A DNA stretch of 33,982 nucleotides from JBLHHI01 sp047614125 (lineage in GTDB: Bacteria; Bacteroidota; Bacteroidia; NS11-12g; UBA9320), in the NCBI GenBank assembly GCA_047614125.1, contig JBLHHI010000021.1, forward strand, positions 1 to 33,982, given 5' to 3'. The notes under the pieces were generated by a model, which saw nothing but the letters and a program-made list of their open reading frames with translations, was not told where the DNA came from and ran no database searches. Shown here piece after piece: positions 7,615 through 16,732 of the stretch (positions are counted from its first letter, which is position 1; every line of letters begins with the position of its first letter). The position numbers were made by a program, and so were the translations under genes.

Positions 7615-8718
7615 ATGGCCAATTCAGAACAACTCAGAAATACCAGCTTAACTCACGTACACGAAGCTCTTAACGCCAAAATGGTTCCATTTGCAGGCTA
7701 TAATATGCCGGTTCAATACGTTGGACTTCGCGAAGAACACATGGCGGTTCGTGATTCTGTAGGAATGTTCGATGTTTCGCACATGGGAGAATTTGGCGTC
7801 AATGGCCCAGGCGCTACTTCCTTAATTGAATGGGTAACCTCAAACGACGTTGGTAAGCTTAAAAACATGCAGGCTCAATACAACTGTTTCCCCAATGAAA
7901 CAGGTGGAATTGTAGATGATTTAATTGTTTACAAATGGACCGATGTGGAATATACTTTGGTTGTCAATGCATCCAACATTGATAAAGATTGGGCTTGGAT
8001 AAACAGGCAAAATGATGAGCAAGGCTTTGGTGCCAAGCTTGTTAACCAATCTGACGACATTTCGCTTTTGGCCGTACAAGGTCCAAATGCCATCAAACTC
8101 TTGCAAAAATTAACGGATGTTGATTTATCGGCCATAGAATTTTATCACTTCAATGCTGGTAGCATTGGTGGAATCGGCGATGTAGTTATTTCGAATACAG
8201 GTTATACTGGTTCTGGTGGATTTGAACTCTACGTTTGGAACAAGGATGCTGAAAAGCTTTGGAATACTATTTTGGATGCAGGCAAGGAATACAACATAAT
8301 GCCATGCGGTTTGGGGTGTAGAGATACCTTACGACTGGAAAAAGGCTACTGTTTATACGGGAACGATATTAACGATGAAACCTCACCGATAGAAGCTGGG
8401 TTGGGCTGGATCACCAAATTTGATAAACCCTTTGTTAATTGGGAACACCATGCCAAAATAAAGGCCGACAAGCCCACTAAACGCCTGGTAGGTTTTGAAT
8501 TAATCGATCGAGGAATTCCTCGCCAACATTATGCAATTTTGGATGCTGAAGGCAACAACATTGGTGAAGTAACGAGTGGAACGCAGAGCCCCAGCTTAAG
8601 CAAAGCCATTGGTATGGGTTATGTTCAAAGCAGTTTTGCAAAGAGCGGAACCGAAATTTACATCGAAATTAGAGGGAAGTCGCTCAAAGCGCAAGTAGTA
8701 AAAATGCCATTCTTATAG
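7615..8718 (+). CDS. gcvT: Glycine cleavage system aminomethyltransferase (T protein)
   Basis: A 367-residue protein, full length for GcvT. It begins MANSEQLRNTSL, then VPFAGYNMPVQY and FDVSHMGEF, hallmarks of the family N terminus. GGIVDDLIVY carries the catalytic Asp that binds the folate. NTGYTGSGGFELYV and CGLGCRDTLRLEKGY are further conserved blocks, and the C-terminal barrel holds GEVTSGTQSPSL. It transfers the methylene group from the aminomethyl-lipoyl H protein to tetrahydrofolate, releasing ammonia, in cytoplasmic glycine catabolism and C1 supply. gcvP and gcvH are not in the window, so the system is dispersed, as is common in this phylum. It has its own promoter; a terminator-like hairpin follows at 8805-8828. 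Confidence 0.97.
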   Translation: MANSEQLRNTSLTHVHEALNAKMVPFAGYNMPVQYVGLREEHMAVRDSVGMFDVSHMGEFGVNGPGATSLIEWVTSNDVGKLKNMQAQYNCFPNETGGIVDDLIVYKWTDVEYTLVVNASNIDKDWAWINRQNDEQGFGAKLVNQSDDISLLAVQGPNAIKLLQKLTDVDLSAIEFYHFNAGSIGGIGDVVISNTGYTGSGGFELYVWNKDAEKLWNTILDAGKEYNIMPCGLGCRDTLRLEKGYCLYGNDINDETSPIEAGLGWITKFDKPFVNWEHHAKIKADKPTKRLVGFELIDRGIPRQHYAILDAEGNNIGEVTSGTQSPSLSKAIGMGYVQSSFAKSGTEIYIEIRGKSLKAQVVKMPFL

Positions 8719-8804
8719 GCTTTTTACTTCACCCAATCTTCCAACTTTACAATCTACTCTCACCCTTAGTTGGCACCTCATACTGCAAAAATTTTCTTAA
8801 ATGA

Positions 8805-8828
8805 AAAGTCCGGTTCACACCGGACTTT
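8805..8828 (+). terminator. Intrinsic-terminator-like hairpin after gcvT
   Basis: A 9-bp perfect stem AAAGTCCGG (8805-8813) and CCGGACTTT (8820-8828) with loop TTCACA. The T run is only three bases on the plus strand. It sits 87 nt after the gcvT stop. The rest of 8719-9173 is AT-rich and shows no gene. Confidence 0.6.
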
Positions 8829-9103
8829 CATAACTAAAATTACTAACCATGCTTATCCAATGATAAGATTTTATGTGCGGTGTCTACACACCACTTTTAC
8901 AACTAAACAATAAGCTTGTTAATCAGTGAATTGCACGAGGATAATAAAGTAGTATTAGTTAATTCAAATATACGCATAACTATTAATTAAACGTTTATGT
9001 TGATAAAATATTTATCATCTTTGGCTTACACAACATTGCAGATTGGCGGAGCAATACACCGCGGTTACGCAGGATCATTCCGTTTAGATTTGACATGAAA
9101 AAA

Positions 9104-9128
9104 GACCCAAACATATCAAGTTTGGGCC
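9104..9128 (-). terminator. Intrinsic terminator for the minus-strand barrel protein gene
   Basis: CCCAAAC (9106-9112) pairs with GTTTGGG (9120-9126). On the minus strand the stem is followed by a run of T (plus-strand A run at 9098-9103), the correct orientation for the gene ending at 9174. Confidence 0.75.
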
Positions 9129-9173
9129 TTTGTATTTAATCCGCTTGGATCAAAATTTTATTGAGTACCTACT

Positions 9174-9995
9174 TTACAAGTTGATTCGGATTCCGAAATT
9201 TATGCTCGTACTGCTAAAAGGAAGGCTTTGACTAAGCTCTTGCGAGGGCTGGTTTTCCGTTCGGTCGTTTTTGTAATCAACAGTAATCTCGTCCACAAAC
9301 TCGATTTCTTTATCTGCGGTTGTCAAATCCGGCAATTGGTCCACGCCATCAACGGAATACTTGGTTATTTCACCCATTTTAGGAGAGTACGACATCGCTA
9401 TTACGTTGATTTCTCCAAAAAACGACATTGACTTACTCAACTCAAAATTAACTCCAATTCCGGATGTGCATCCCACTCCCATTCCTTGACTGAGTTTCAT
9501 CTCCATAGAAGATGCATACGATTCTTCCTTCTCATTGTATTGAAAAAGCACAGACCCAGTTCCGAAAACAATTCCAAACTTGGCATACGGCTTTAAGTTG
9601 CCATGATCGGAGCTGATAATCAGCGATGGATTAAAACGTAGCATTTGTGAAGAAAAAGTGTAATCCCCGGTACTGCCGTCTTCGTAAACGTCTTGAGCCT
9701 TTGATTTGCCTCCAACGAGATACGAGATGCCAAGATCAACGCCTACATTGTCGTTGAACATCATTCCAAAATTGGCCCCTGCATTAAATCCTTTACCCAA
9801 TGAAATAAATTGCTGAGTTTCCGTGTACCCATTTGTGTTTCCCTTGTAATCATAAAAATCAAAGTAATCCAAGTTTTGGGTGTTGGATGGTAAGCCATAT
9901 CCGATGTTAAAGCTTACGAAGTTTCCCTGTGCGAACAGGCTTGAAGAGCACAGCATCACAATGCACAAAGTGGTAAAAATTTTACATACTTTCAT
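9174..9995 (-). CDS. Outer-membrane beta-barrel protein
   Basis: A 273-residue protein. Residues 1-22 are a signal peptide ending SSLFA, then QGNFVSFNIGYGLPS begins strand one. The body alternates amphipathic strands such as NVGVDLGISYLV, LKPYAKFGIVFGTGSV and SMSFFGEINVIAMSY, with extended polar loops, and ends in a final strand SINFGIRINL, a typical porin-like C terminus. This is the Bacteroidota outer-membrane beta-barrel (OMP_b-brl type) layout; no specific ligand can be inferred. It stands alone on the minus strand between the gcvT and tyrS units, with its own terminator at 9104-9128. Upstream 9996-10253 is AT-rich with no clear promoter match. Confidence 0.8.
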   Translation of the reverse strand: MKVCKIFTTLCIVMLCSSSLFAQGNFVSFNIGYGLPSNTQNLDYFDFYDYKGNTNGYTETQQFISLGKGFNAGANFGMMFNDNVGVDLGISYLVGGKSKAQDVYEDGSTGDYTFSSQMLRFNPSLIISSDHGNLKPYAKFGIVFGTGSVLFQYNEKEESYASSMEMKLSQGMGVGCTSGIGVNFELSKSMSFFGEINVIAMSYSPKMGEITKYSVDGVDQLPDLTTADKEIEFVDEITVDYKNDRTENQPSQELSQSLPFSSTSINFGIRINL

Positions 9996-10253
9996 GTTCT
10001 TAATTTTAATATTAATTATGTTTTGGTTAAAAAAATCGTTTACGAAGGTCGTACGAATAATTAGTTGGCCATTGTGAACGAATATCTGTTGGAAATTACA
10101 AATAAAAGTGCCGTTTCATATTGTACTATACACAAAATCTTTTTCTGAAAACAATGGTTCCATTTGTGCCTATCACACATGTTTAACCGAACTGCTCTTC
10201 TTTGATTGCCATAATTGAGACCAAAATTCCGCTCGAAAGCCCATTGGTTCTTT

Positions 10254-10261
10254 TATCTTTG
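10254..10261 (+). promoter_or_regulatory. Bacteroidota -7 promoter element for tyrS
   Basis: TATCTTTG is an exact TAnnTTTG match, 19 nt before the tyrS ATG at 10281. No good -33 TTTG is visible at the usual distance. It supports starting TyrS at 10281 rather than further upstream. Confidence 0.55.
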
Positions 10262-10280
10262 CGCGCTCTATTTAAAAGTC

Positions 10281-11567
10281 ATGGCATTTACCCCAATATA
10301 CAATCTTCTAGACGAGCTAAAGTGGCGTGGTTTGTATCACCAGCATACACCCGGCATTGAGGAACTCTTATCAAAGGAACAAGTTAACGGTTACGTGGGT
10401 TTCGACCCTACTGCAGATTCGTTGCACATTGGCAACCTCGTACCCATTATTTTGCTCATGCACCTACAGCGATCTGGACACAGACCCATTGCCTTGATAG
10501 GTGGCGCAACCGGTATGGTAGGCGATCCATCCGGTAAAAGAGCCGAGCGAACCTTGCTCGATCTCGAGACCTTGAATCACAACCAGGCATGCCAGAAAAA
10601 ACAATTAGAGCAGTTTCTTGACTTTGAAGGCGAAAATGCTGCAGAAATGGCCAACAACTACGATTGGTTTCAAAACTTGGGTTTCCTAGAATTTATTAGA
10701 GACATCGGCAAACACATTACCGTAAACTACATGTTGGCTAAAGATTCGGTTAAAAACAGAATTGATGATGGCATCTCATTTACCGAATTCAGCTACCAGT
10801 TAGTTCAAGGCTACGACTTCTACCATCTCAACGAGCACAAGAATTGCAAGTTGCAAATGGGTGGGTCGGATCAATGGGGAAATATTTTGACCGGTACCGA
10901 GCTCATTCGTAGAAAGGGGGGCCAAGAGGCGCATGCCATTACCGCCCCTCTGCTCACCAAGCCAGATGGCAGCAAGTTTGGTAAATCGGAAGGTGGTAAT
11001 GTTTGGCTAGACATCAATAAAACATCGGCGTATACCTTTTACCAATTTTGGCTAAACTCGGGTGATGAAGAAGCCATTAAGTTGATAAAGATCTTTACTT
11101 TTCTGGAACGTGAAACCATCCAAAAAATAGTAGATGAACATACCGGCAATGAACATAAACGCCATTTGCAACGCACCTTGGCAAAAGAAGTTACCAAACT
11201 CGTTCACGGCGATGAAGCCCTAGCTTCTGCCGAACATTTGTCGACCATTCTTTTCTCAGACAATGTGATAGCGCAATTAAAAGAGCTTAAAGAACAAGAC
11301 TTTCTCGACCTATTTGAAGGAGAAAACTTTCAATCTTCATCGTTGGAAACCATTGAAGGAAAAAACATCGTGGACGCATTGTGTGAAGCTGGCATATCCT
11401 CTTCTAAATCGGAAGCACGCCGCGACTTAAAAGGCAATGCAGTATCCGTTAACAAGGAAAAAGTTACCGAAGAATTCAACTTGAGTTCGACTTTGTTACT
11501 CAACGAGAAATACATGCTCATTGAAAAGGGCAAAAAGAACAAATTTTTAATCAGCATTCAATCATAA
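10281..11567 (+). CDS. tyrS: Tyrosyl-tRNA synthetase
   Basis: A 428-residue class I aminoacyl-tRNA synthetase. The HIGH motif is HIGN at 49-52 in DSLHIGNLVP, and the KMSKS motif is KFGKS at 232-236. GGSDQWGNILTG and the TEFSYQLVQGYDFYHL block are specific to TyrRS. A C-terminal S4 RNA-binding domain covers roughly 360-425 (EAGISSSKSEARRDLKGNAV). It attaches tyrosine to tRNA-Tyr in the cytoplasm. The start MAFTPIYNLLDEL aligns with the usual N terminus, and the -7 element lies just upstream of it. The next gene follows after 9 bp, so tyrS may lead a four-gene transcript. Confidence 0.97.
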   Translation: MAFTPIYNLLDELKWRGLYHQHTPGIEELLSKEQVNGYVGFDPTADSLHIGNLVPIILLMHLQRSGHRPIALIGGATGMVGDPSGKRAERTLLDLETLNHNQACQKKQLEQFLDFEGENAAEMANNYDWFQNLGFLEFIRDIGKHITVNYMLAKDSVKNRIDDGISFTEFSYQLVQGYDFYHLNEHKNCKLQMGGSDQWGNILTGTELIRRKGGQEAHAITAPLLTKPDGSKFGKSEGGNVWLDINKTSAYTFYQFWLNSGDEEAIKLIKIFTFLERETIQKIVDEHTGNEHKRHLQRTLAKEVTKLVHGDEALASAEHLSTILFSDNVIAQLKELKEQDFLDLFEGENFQSSSLETIEGKNIVDALCEAGISSSKSEARRDLKGNAVSVNKEKVTEEFNLSSTLLLNEKYMLIEKGKKNKFLISIQS

Positions 11568-11576
11568 ACACAAAAT

Positions 11577-12431
11577 ATGGTAAGCCTGGATCCAAAAGAA
11601 TTGCCCATACCCAAACTGCATCACATCTTATTGGGTGGTATTGGTCCGCGGCCCATTTGTTTTGCAAGCACGGTTGACGAAAAAGGCAATCGCAATTTGA
11701 GTCCGTTCAGCTTTTTTAATGTTTTCAGTGCAAACCCTCCCATTCTTGTTTTCTCACCGGCACGCAGTGGCAGAACCGGTGCAACGAAAAACACATTCGA
11801 CAATTGTAAGGCCACCAAAGAAGTTGTAGTTAACGTAGTGAATTATAGCATGGTGCAGCAAATGAGCTTGTCGAGCTCTCCCTATCCGAAAGGAGTGGAT
11901 GAGTTTGTTAAAGCAGGCTTTACCCCGCTCAATTCGGACGTAGTTGCCCCAGCTCGAGTTCAGGAATCTCCAGTTCAGCTGGAATGCAAGGTAATTGAGA
12001 TTAAAGAATTGGGTAAAGGCGGTGGAGCCGGGAACCTAATCATTTGTGAAATCGTTAAAATTCATTTAAATGAAAACGTTCTGCTGGAAGATGGAAACAT
12101 CGATCAACAAAAAATAGACTTAGTGGCACGAATGGGCGGAAACTTTTACTGCCGAGCCAACGGCGATGCCCTTTTCGAAATTCCCAAACCCATTACATCC
12201 ATTGGCATTGGGGTTGATGCACTGCCGGCCGAAATACGTTCATCCAAACACTTGAGTGGCAATCAATTAGGTATGTTGGGCATGTTGGAAGAATTTCCAA
12301 TTCAATCGGAAATTGATTCTTCAGAAACATTTGATCTAAGTAGTTTGTTAAAATCTGTCAATGATCACTTAGATCGAAATCAAAGCCACAAGGCACTTTG
12401 CATGCTTCTTAAAAACTCATCAATTCTATAA
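11577..12431 (+). CDS. Flavin reductase-like FMN-binding split-barrel protein
   Basis: A 284-residue protein. Residues about 10-200 match the flavin reductase domain: GPRPICFASTVDEKGNRNL, then SPFSFFNVFSANPPILVFSP, the flavin-contacting region, and later VQLECKVIEI with LIICEIVKIHL. Members reduce free FMN or FAD with NAD(P)H or bind flavin for other redox work. Residues about 205-284 form an extra tail (GIGVDALPAEIRSSKHLSG) of unknown role. It overlaps the next gene by one base (TAATG), implying translational coupling. A second flavin enzyme lies two genes on, hinting at a shared flavin-redox role. Confidence 0.82.
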   Translation: MVSLDPKELPIPKLHHILLGGIGPRPICFASTVDEKGNRNLSPFSFFNVFSANPPILVFSPARSGRTGATKNTFDNCKATKEVVVNVVNYSMVQQMSLSSSPYPKGVDEFVKAGFTPLNSDVVAPARVQESPVQLECKVIEIKELGKGGGAGNLIICEIVKIHLNENVLLEDGNIDQQKIDLVARMGGNFYCRANGDALFEIPKPITSIGIGVDALPAEIRSSKHLSGNQLGMLGMLEEFPIQSEIDSSETFDLSSLLKSVNDHLDRNQSHKALCMLLKNSSIL

Positions 12432-12985
12432 TGAATTCAAAATCAGCCTTTAAACTCGTCGCATTCTTGATATTTTGGGGTAAGGTAATCGTTGTATTTT
12501 TCCCAATTAGCATGGCCTTGGTATCCTTAAAACAAGGAAAGTTCGCTTATGGGTATGAGTTTTTTGAATTAAACTATAAGTCGGCCATTTTATTCGCAGT
12601 CGCCTTTGGCATCATTTTTTCCGTGTGGAATGCCATGTCGTTTGAAGAACTGCAAGGGGTTGAGCTAAAGCAATATTTAAAAGCAAAACAAAGTTATTTG
12701 TTCAAAAACTCACAAGAACTGAGCAACTCCGATTTGCACAAAAAACTGTCGAAACTAACCAGCGATAACCGACGCTGGTACAAGCTTTCTGCTCTACAAG
12801 GATCTTCCATTTCAATTAAAGTTAAAAGCAGATACGGTGCTCGAGATGTGGTTGCCTTTGAGCAAACCAACGAGGGTTGGATAATTACCAGCTCGCCTAA
12901 ATTCAAATTGGATTTTATAGACTTAGGAAGAAATTTTAAAAACATTACTTATGTGAGTAAGTACCTAACAAACACATCTTTATGA
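12431..12985 (+). CDS. Hypothetical two-helix membrane protein
   Basis: A 184-residue protein not recognised as any named family. Two hydrophobic segments at about 8-32 and 52-69 are likely membrane helices, followed by a soluble C-terminal part of about 110 residues with a strand-rich section (SISIKVKSRYGARDVVAFEQ, then GWIITSSPK). The start overlaps the upstream stop by 1 nt and the end overlaps the next start by 4 nt (ATGA), so it is locked between two flavin enzymes. This makes it a candidate membrane partner for them; that is inference from gene order only. Confidence 0.7.
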   Translation: MNSKSAFKLVAFLIFWGKVIVVFFPISMALVSLKQGKFAYGYEFFELNYKSAILFAVAFGIIFSVWNAMSFEELQGVELKQYLKAKQSYLFKNSQELSNSDLHKKLSKLTSDNRRWYKLSALQGSSISIKVKSRYGARDVVAFEQTNEGWIITSSPKFKLDFIDLGRNFKNITYVSKYLTNTSL

Positions 12986-13563
12986 ACGTTCTTATTATAT
13001 CAGGATCATCAAGAACCGATAACAATACCCTGCGGTTGGCGAAGGCCATCCAACATATTTGTTCAGCAGACCACTCTTGTACACTCGTGGATTTTGTGCA
13101 GTATGATTTAAACTTTTTCAATAAGTCGAATCTTCATCCTTCTTCACTTTCATCTTTTCAACAAAACATGCTTGGCGCCTGGGAAAAGGCAGATTTGGTA
13201 TTTATTCTTAGTCCTGAATACAACTGGTTTCCCTCTGCCGAACTCGTTAACCTCATTCATCAAATTGGCAACAACAACTTTGCCCACCTCTTCGACAATA
13301 AGACTTTTGCGTTTGGAGGTGTTTCAAGTGGCAGAGGAGGCCGACTACCCGCACTTCAACTCAGTTCGATCATAGAAAAATTAATTTCCTTCTTAGACAA
13401 GTCATCCATCGTTTCTCCTAAAAAGTTTGAATCGCATTACACGCCTGATGAGCTTACCCACGACGGTCATTATACATCCGACAATCGGTATAAATCCACC
13501 CTCGAAAACTTCGTTGAATATAATTTAAAATTGAGCGAGCGTTTTCGAACAGGCTCCAAATAA
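12982..13563 (+). CDS. NAD(P)H-dependent FMN reductase (flavodoxin-like fold)
   Basis: A 193-residue flavodoxin-fold protein. MNVLIISGSSRTDNNTLRLA is the FMN phosphate-binding loop at the N terminus, and VFILSPEYNWFPSAELVNLI contains the SPEYN block that contacts the isoalloxazine in this family, followed by FAFGGVSSGRGGR. Length is typical of SsuE/chromate-reductase-like NADPH-dependent FMN reductases. It reduces flavin or quinone-like substrates with NAD(P)H in the cytoplasm; the true substrate is not evident. It shares an ATGA overlap with the membrane protein upstream. Confidence 0.88.
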   Translation: MNVLIISGSSRTDNNTLRLAKAIQHICSADHSCTLVDFVQYDLNFFNKSNLHPSSLSSFQQNMLGAWEKADLVFILSPEYNWFPSAELVNLIHQIGNNNFAHLFDNKTFAFGGVSSGRGGRLPALQLSSIIEKLISFLDKSSIVSPKKFESHYTPDELTHDGHYTSDNRYKSTLENFVEYNLKLSERFRTGSK

Positions 13564-13768
13564 GTCCGCTAAAACATCGCACATTCTTATTATTGACGGT
13601 AATAAGAACCTTTGCAACTCAGGTTTTCGCAATAATTCACTACTACTTAGATTGAGTGTAATTTAATTAACGGAATCTTTTTACCTTGCGGCAAAATTAA
13701 AACAAGGATTTTGATCGGCAGATGTAAAAATAATTGATGCCCAACGGGACTTGTTAAACGAAAAAGAA

Positions 13769-16711
13769 ATGAACAAAACATACTTATCTCTATTAATCTG
13801 CTTCTTTTTTGCAGCAGCAGCTTCGGCACAAAACACAAAGTTTGAACGAGCCATTGGCGGAACAGGAGCTGAAAACAGCTACTCGATTGAGCGAACCTTT
13901 GAAGGTGGCTACATTGCAGTTGGTTACACCGAAAGCTATGGCGCGGGTCAAAAAGACGTGCTCATTACTAAAACCGATGCCTTGGGTAAAATTGTATGGT
14001 CGAAAGCCTACGGAGGTTCAAAAGACGACGTTGGCTGGAAGGTTGCTACTACTAGTGATTCAGGTTACATCGTAGTTGGAACAACGAACTCATTTAACAG
14101 CAACAATGAAGATGCCTTGATGTTTAAAATCAACAGTGCTGGCACCGTGCAATGGACCAAAACTTTTGCTTCGGATAGCGCTGAAGACGCGTATAACATA
14201 ACACGATCTTTTTTCGGAAGCAGCTTTTACGTAACGGGTTACATAAAAAATGACTCAACCGGTTCGGATGCCTTCGTTGCTAAAATTAACAACGCTGGTG
14301 TGGTACGTTGGTATCGGAAGTTTGGTACCAAAGGGAATGAAGAAGCGTACGGAATATCGGAAGATACACGAGGAAATGTGATTGTTTGTGGTGTTACCAA
14401 CTACGACAGCATCACCAATGGTGGAACTACAACCAGTTCTGGAACTTCGGATGCCTTTGTTGCCAAATTGGATTCGAATGGAACGGTTCGTTGGATTAAG
14501 GCGTATGGAACACCATACGACGACGTTTTATGGGATGTTAAGGTTGATAAAAACGCATACATTTTGGCTGGATGGTCGAAGGGTAATGCAACCGGAGATA
14601 ATGACGTAATGTTTGTATCGTTGGATACAGGCGGAGGAATTAATGTTGTTTCCGGTATTGGAACCTTTGGTGATGATAGAGCTTTTGACGTTGTTGTAAA
14701 AACAGGGTCGAAATACACCGTGGTTGGATACAGCGACCCGAATGGCACCGATCGAGATATTATTAGTCTTGAATACTCTAGCGCAGGCGGGGTTGGAAAC
14801 TATGCCTTTATTGGTGGAAACGGCAAAGATGGTCATTGGCCAACCGATGCCGTTCTCTCGAGAGATGGTGGCGTTATGATATTTTCAACTTCCAATTCCT
14901 ACAGCAAGGGAGGCGACGACGATTGGCTCATGATCAAGTCGGATGATGCAAGCACTGTTCAGTGCAATTCAAAATTCGACATCTTCAACCCGTCTAATTA
15001 CAATACATCAAGCAGATATTTTGGGTCTTTCCAAAGTGTTACCACTGGATTTTCTAACCAATCTCCTTCGTTAACCACAAATACCATTACCAGCAGCATT
15101 CCAGATTCTACGCATTGCTGTAAGCTCGTTGCCGAAATATCAGCAGCAAGCTATAAAGTTTGCGAAGGAACGGCTGTTTCACTTGGGAAAGCCTCCATCT
15201 TGGGACTAACCTATGCTTGGACCGACGATAAAGGAAATTCCGTTAGCACAGCAGCCAATCCAAGTGTAAAGCCCTCGGCAACAACTACGTACAAATTGGT
15301 CGTTACCTCTTCCGACAGCAAATGCGCTCCAGACTCGGCCTTTGTTACTGTTAATGTCATCGCCAAAATAAAATATGACTTTGCCCGCGATACCGCTTTT
15401 TGTGTGAATGATTCTGCCACTTTTACTACCTATAGCAAGATGGCCTTCTATGAATGGAAAGGAAAGTTTATTAATTCGAATAATGCATCCATTAAACTAA
15501 AGAAAGCAGATACCATTCACTTTCGTGGCTTTGATGTAAACAGTTGTGTGTACCTTGATACAATGATTGTTAAAGTGAACAGCTTGCCAACGTTTACCTT
15601 GGGACCAGACACAACCATTTGTGAGAACGCACCAGTTACTTTGGTGGGCCCGAGCGGAATGGCCAGTTACAATTGGAACAGCGGCCAATCTTCTGCTCAA
15701 AACTTGAGAACAGCCGTTGAGCAAAAACATAATTTAAGCGTGGTTGATACCAATGGGTGTGCGTTTTCTGATGATGTTCAGGTTTTTACAAATCCGTTTT
15801 CTAAATTTTCTTTGGGATCTGATGCGGAATTCTGTGAGGGAGGGGTTTACACAATTCTTGGCCCTGGAGCTCTTACCGGCTACATCTGGAACGATACTGC
15901 TTCAACCTTGCAAAACTTAAAAGTGACAGAAGCAGGAACCTATACCCTAACGGCATTTAACAGCTTTGGATGCCAATATTCTGATACCATAATCGTTACA
16001 ACTCGAAATGCACCTGTTTTTGATTTGGGCGACAACTTTGCACTTTGCATAGGCGCTTCTAAATACCTAGTAGGCCCAACCAAGATGAAGGTATATTCAT
16101 GGATGTCGAGTTCAAACAATGATTCTCTTCGAATTACTACTTCAGGAACCTATATCCTTACCGTTACCGATTCATTTAATTGTAAATACACCGATTCGAT
16201 CGCGGTGAGCGATGCTCAAAACCCAATACTTTCACTCGGTAACGACACTACGATTTGCATCGGAGACTCGCTGATCTTAAACCCGGGATCTCAGTTCGAC
16301 AAATACACTTGGACCACCGGTGCATCCACCAAAACAATTACCATTAAGAGCAAAGGAACCTATGGTGTTAATGTAGTAGACAACAACGGTTGCCCAGGTT
16401 CTGCCTCCATAACGGTAGATACTATGACATGCATTTCGGACGGCATCGACAACTTAAATTATGGAAGCTTTGCGTATTATCCGGTTCCTACCACAGATGT
16501 ACTCGTACTGGACTTGGAAGCAAATTCGAATGATTTGATGAAGATTGTCATTACCGATGTTGCCGGGAAAGTAGTTCATAATCAGTCGTTTGAAGTGTAT
16601 GCTGGACGAAATAAGTTGAATGTTAACGTACAAGAACTCGTTTCAGGATATTATATCGTTAACGCACGCAATTCGTTTGGCACCGCATCGTTTAAGATAC
16701 TGGTAGACTAA
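13769..16711 (+). CDS. Type IX-secreted protein with beta-propeller-like repeats and six Ig/PKD-like modules
   Basis: A 980-residue exported protein. A signal peptide ends at ASAQ (residue 21). Residues about 28-400 hold repeated units of about 50 residues built on GGSKDDVGWKVATTSDSGYI and VVGTTNSF, like those of delta-60/SBBP-type propellers. Six modules of about 70 residues follow (from roughly 460 to 890), each with a conserved Cys and Trp, for example LGPDTTICENAPVTLVGP ... YNW. The last about 77 residues (YYPVPTTDVLVLDLE to FKILVD) are a type A T9SS sorting domain, so the protein crosses the outer membrane through the type IX system and is displayed or released. Probably an adhesin or structural surface protein. 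Start chosen at MNKTYLS because the signal peptide follows directly. Confidence 0.88.
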   Translation: MNKTYLSLLICFFFAAAASAQNTKFERAIGGTGAENSYSIERTFEGGYIAVGYTESYGAGQKDVLITKTDALGKIVWSKAYGGSKDDVGWKVATTSDSGYIVVGTTNSFNSNNEDALMFKINSAGTVQWTKTFASDSAEDAYNITRSFFGSSFYVTGYIKNDSTGSDAFVAKINNAGVVRWYRKFGTKGNEEAYGISEDTRGNVIVCGVTNYDSITNGGTTTSSGTSDAFVAKLDSNGTVRWIKAYGTPYDDVLWDVKVDKNAYILAGWSKGNATGDNDVMFVSLDTGGGINVVSGIGTFGDDRAFDVVVKTGSKYTVVGYSDPNGTDRDIISLEYSSAGGVGNYAFIGGNGKDGHWPTDAVLSRDGGVMIFSTSNSYSKGGDDDWLMIKSDDASTVQCNSKFDIFNPSNYNTSSRYFGSFQSVTTGFSNQSPSLTTNTITSSIPDSTHCCKLVAEISAASYKVCEGTAVSLGKASILGLTYAWTDDKGNSVSTAANPSVKPSATTTYKLVVTSSDSKCAPDSAFVTVNVIAKIKYDFARDTAFCVNDSATFTTYSKMAFYEWKGKFINSNNASIKLKKADTIHFRGFDVNSCVYLDTMIVKVNSLPTFTLGPDTTICENAPVTLVGPSGMASYNWNSGQSSAQNLRTAVEQKHNLSVVDTNGCAFSDDVQVFTNPFSKFSLGSDAEFCEGGVYTILGPGALTGYIWNDTASTLQNLKVTEAGTYTLTAFNSFGCQYSDTIIVTTRNAPVFDLGDNFALCIGASKYLVGPTKMKVYSWMSSSNNDSLRITTSGTYILTVTDSFNCKYTDSIAVSDAQNPILSLGNDTTICIGDSLILNPGSQFDKYTWTTGASTKTITIKSKGTYGVNVVDNNGCPGSASITVDTMTCISDGIDNLNYGSFAYYPVPTTDVLVLDLEANSNDLMKIVITDVAGKVVHNQSFEVYAGRNKLNVNVQELVSGYYIVNARNSFGTASFKILVD

Positions 16712-16732
16712 ATAAGATTAGTTACACAAACG

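Noticed and set aside
13616..13625. AACTCAGGTT as a third MITE copy
   Set aside because: Only the outer 10 bases match, with no second end or core nearby; could be chance.
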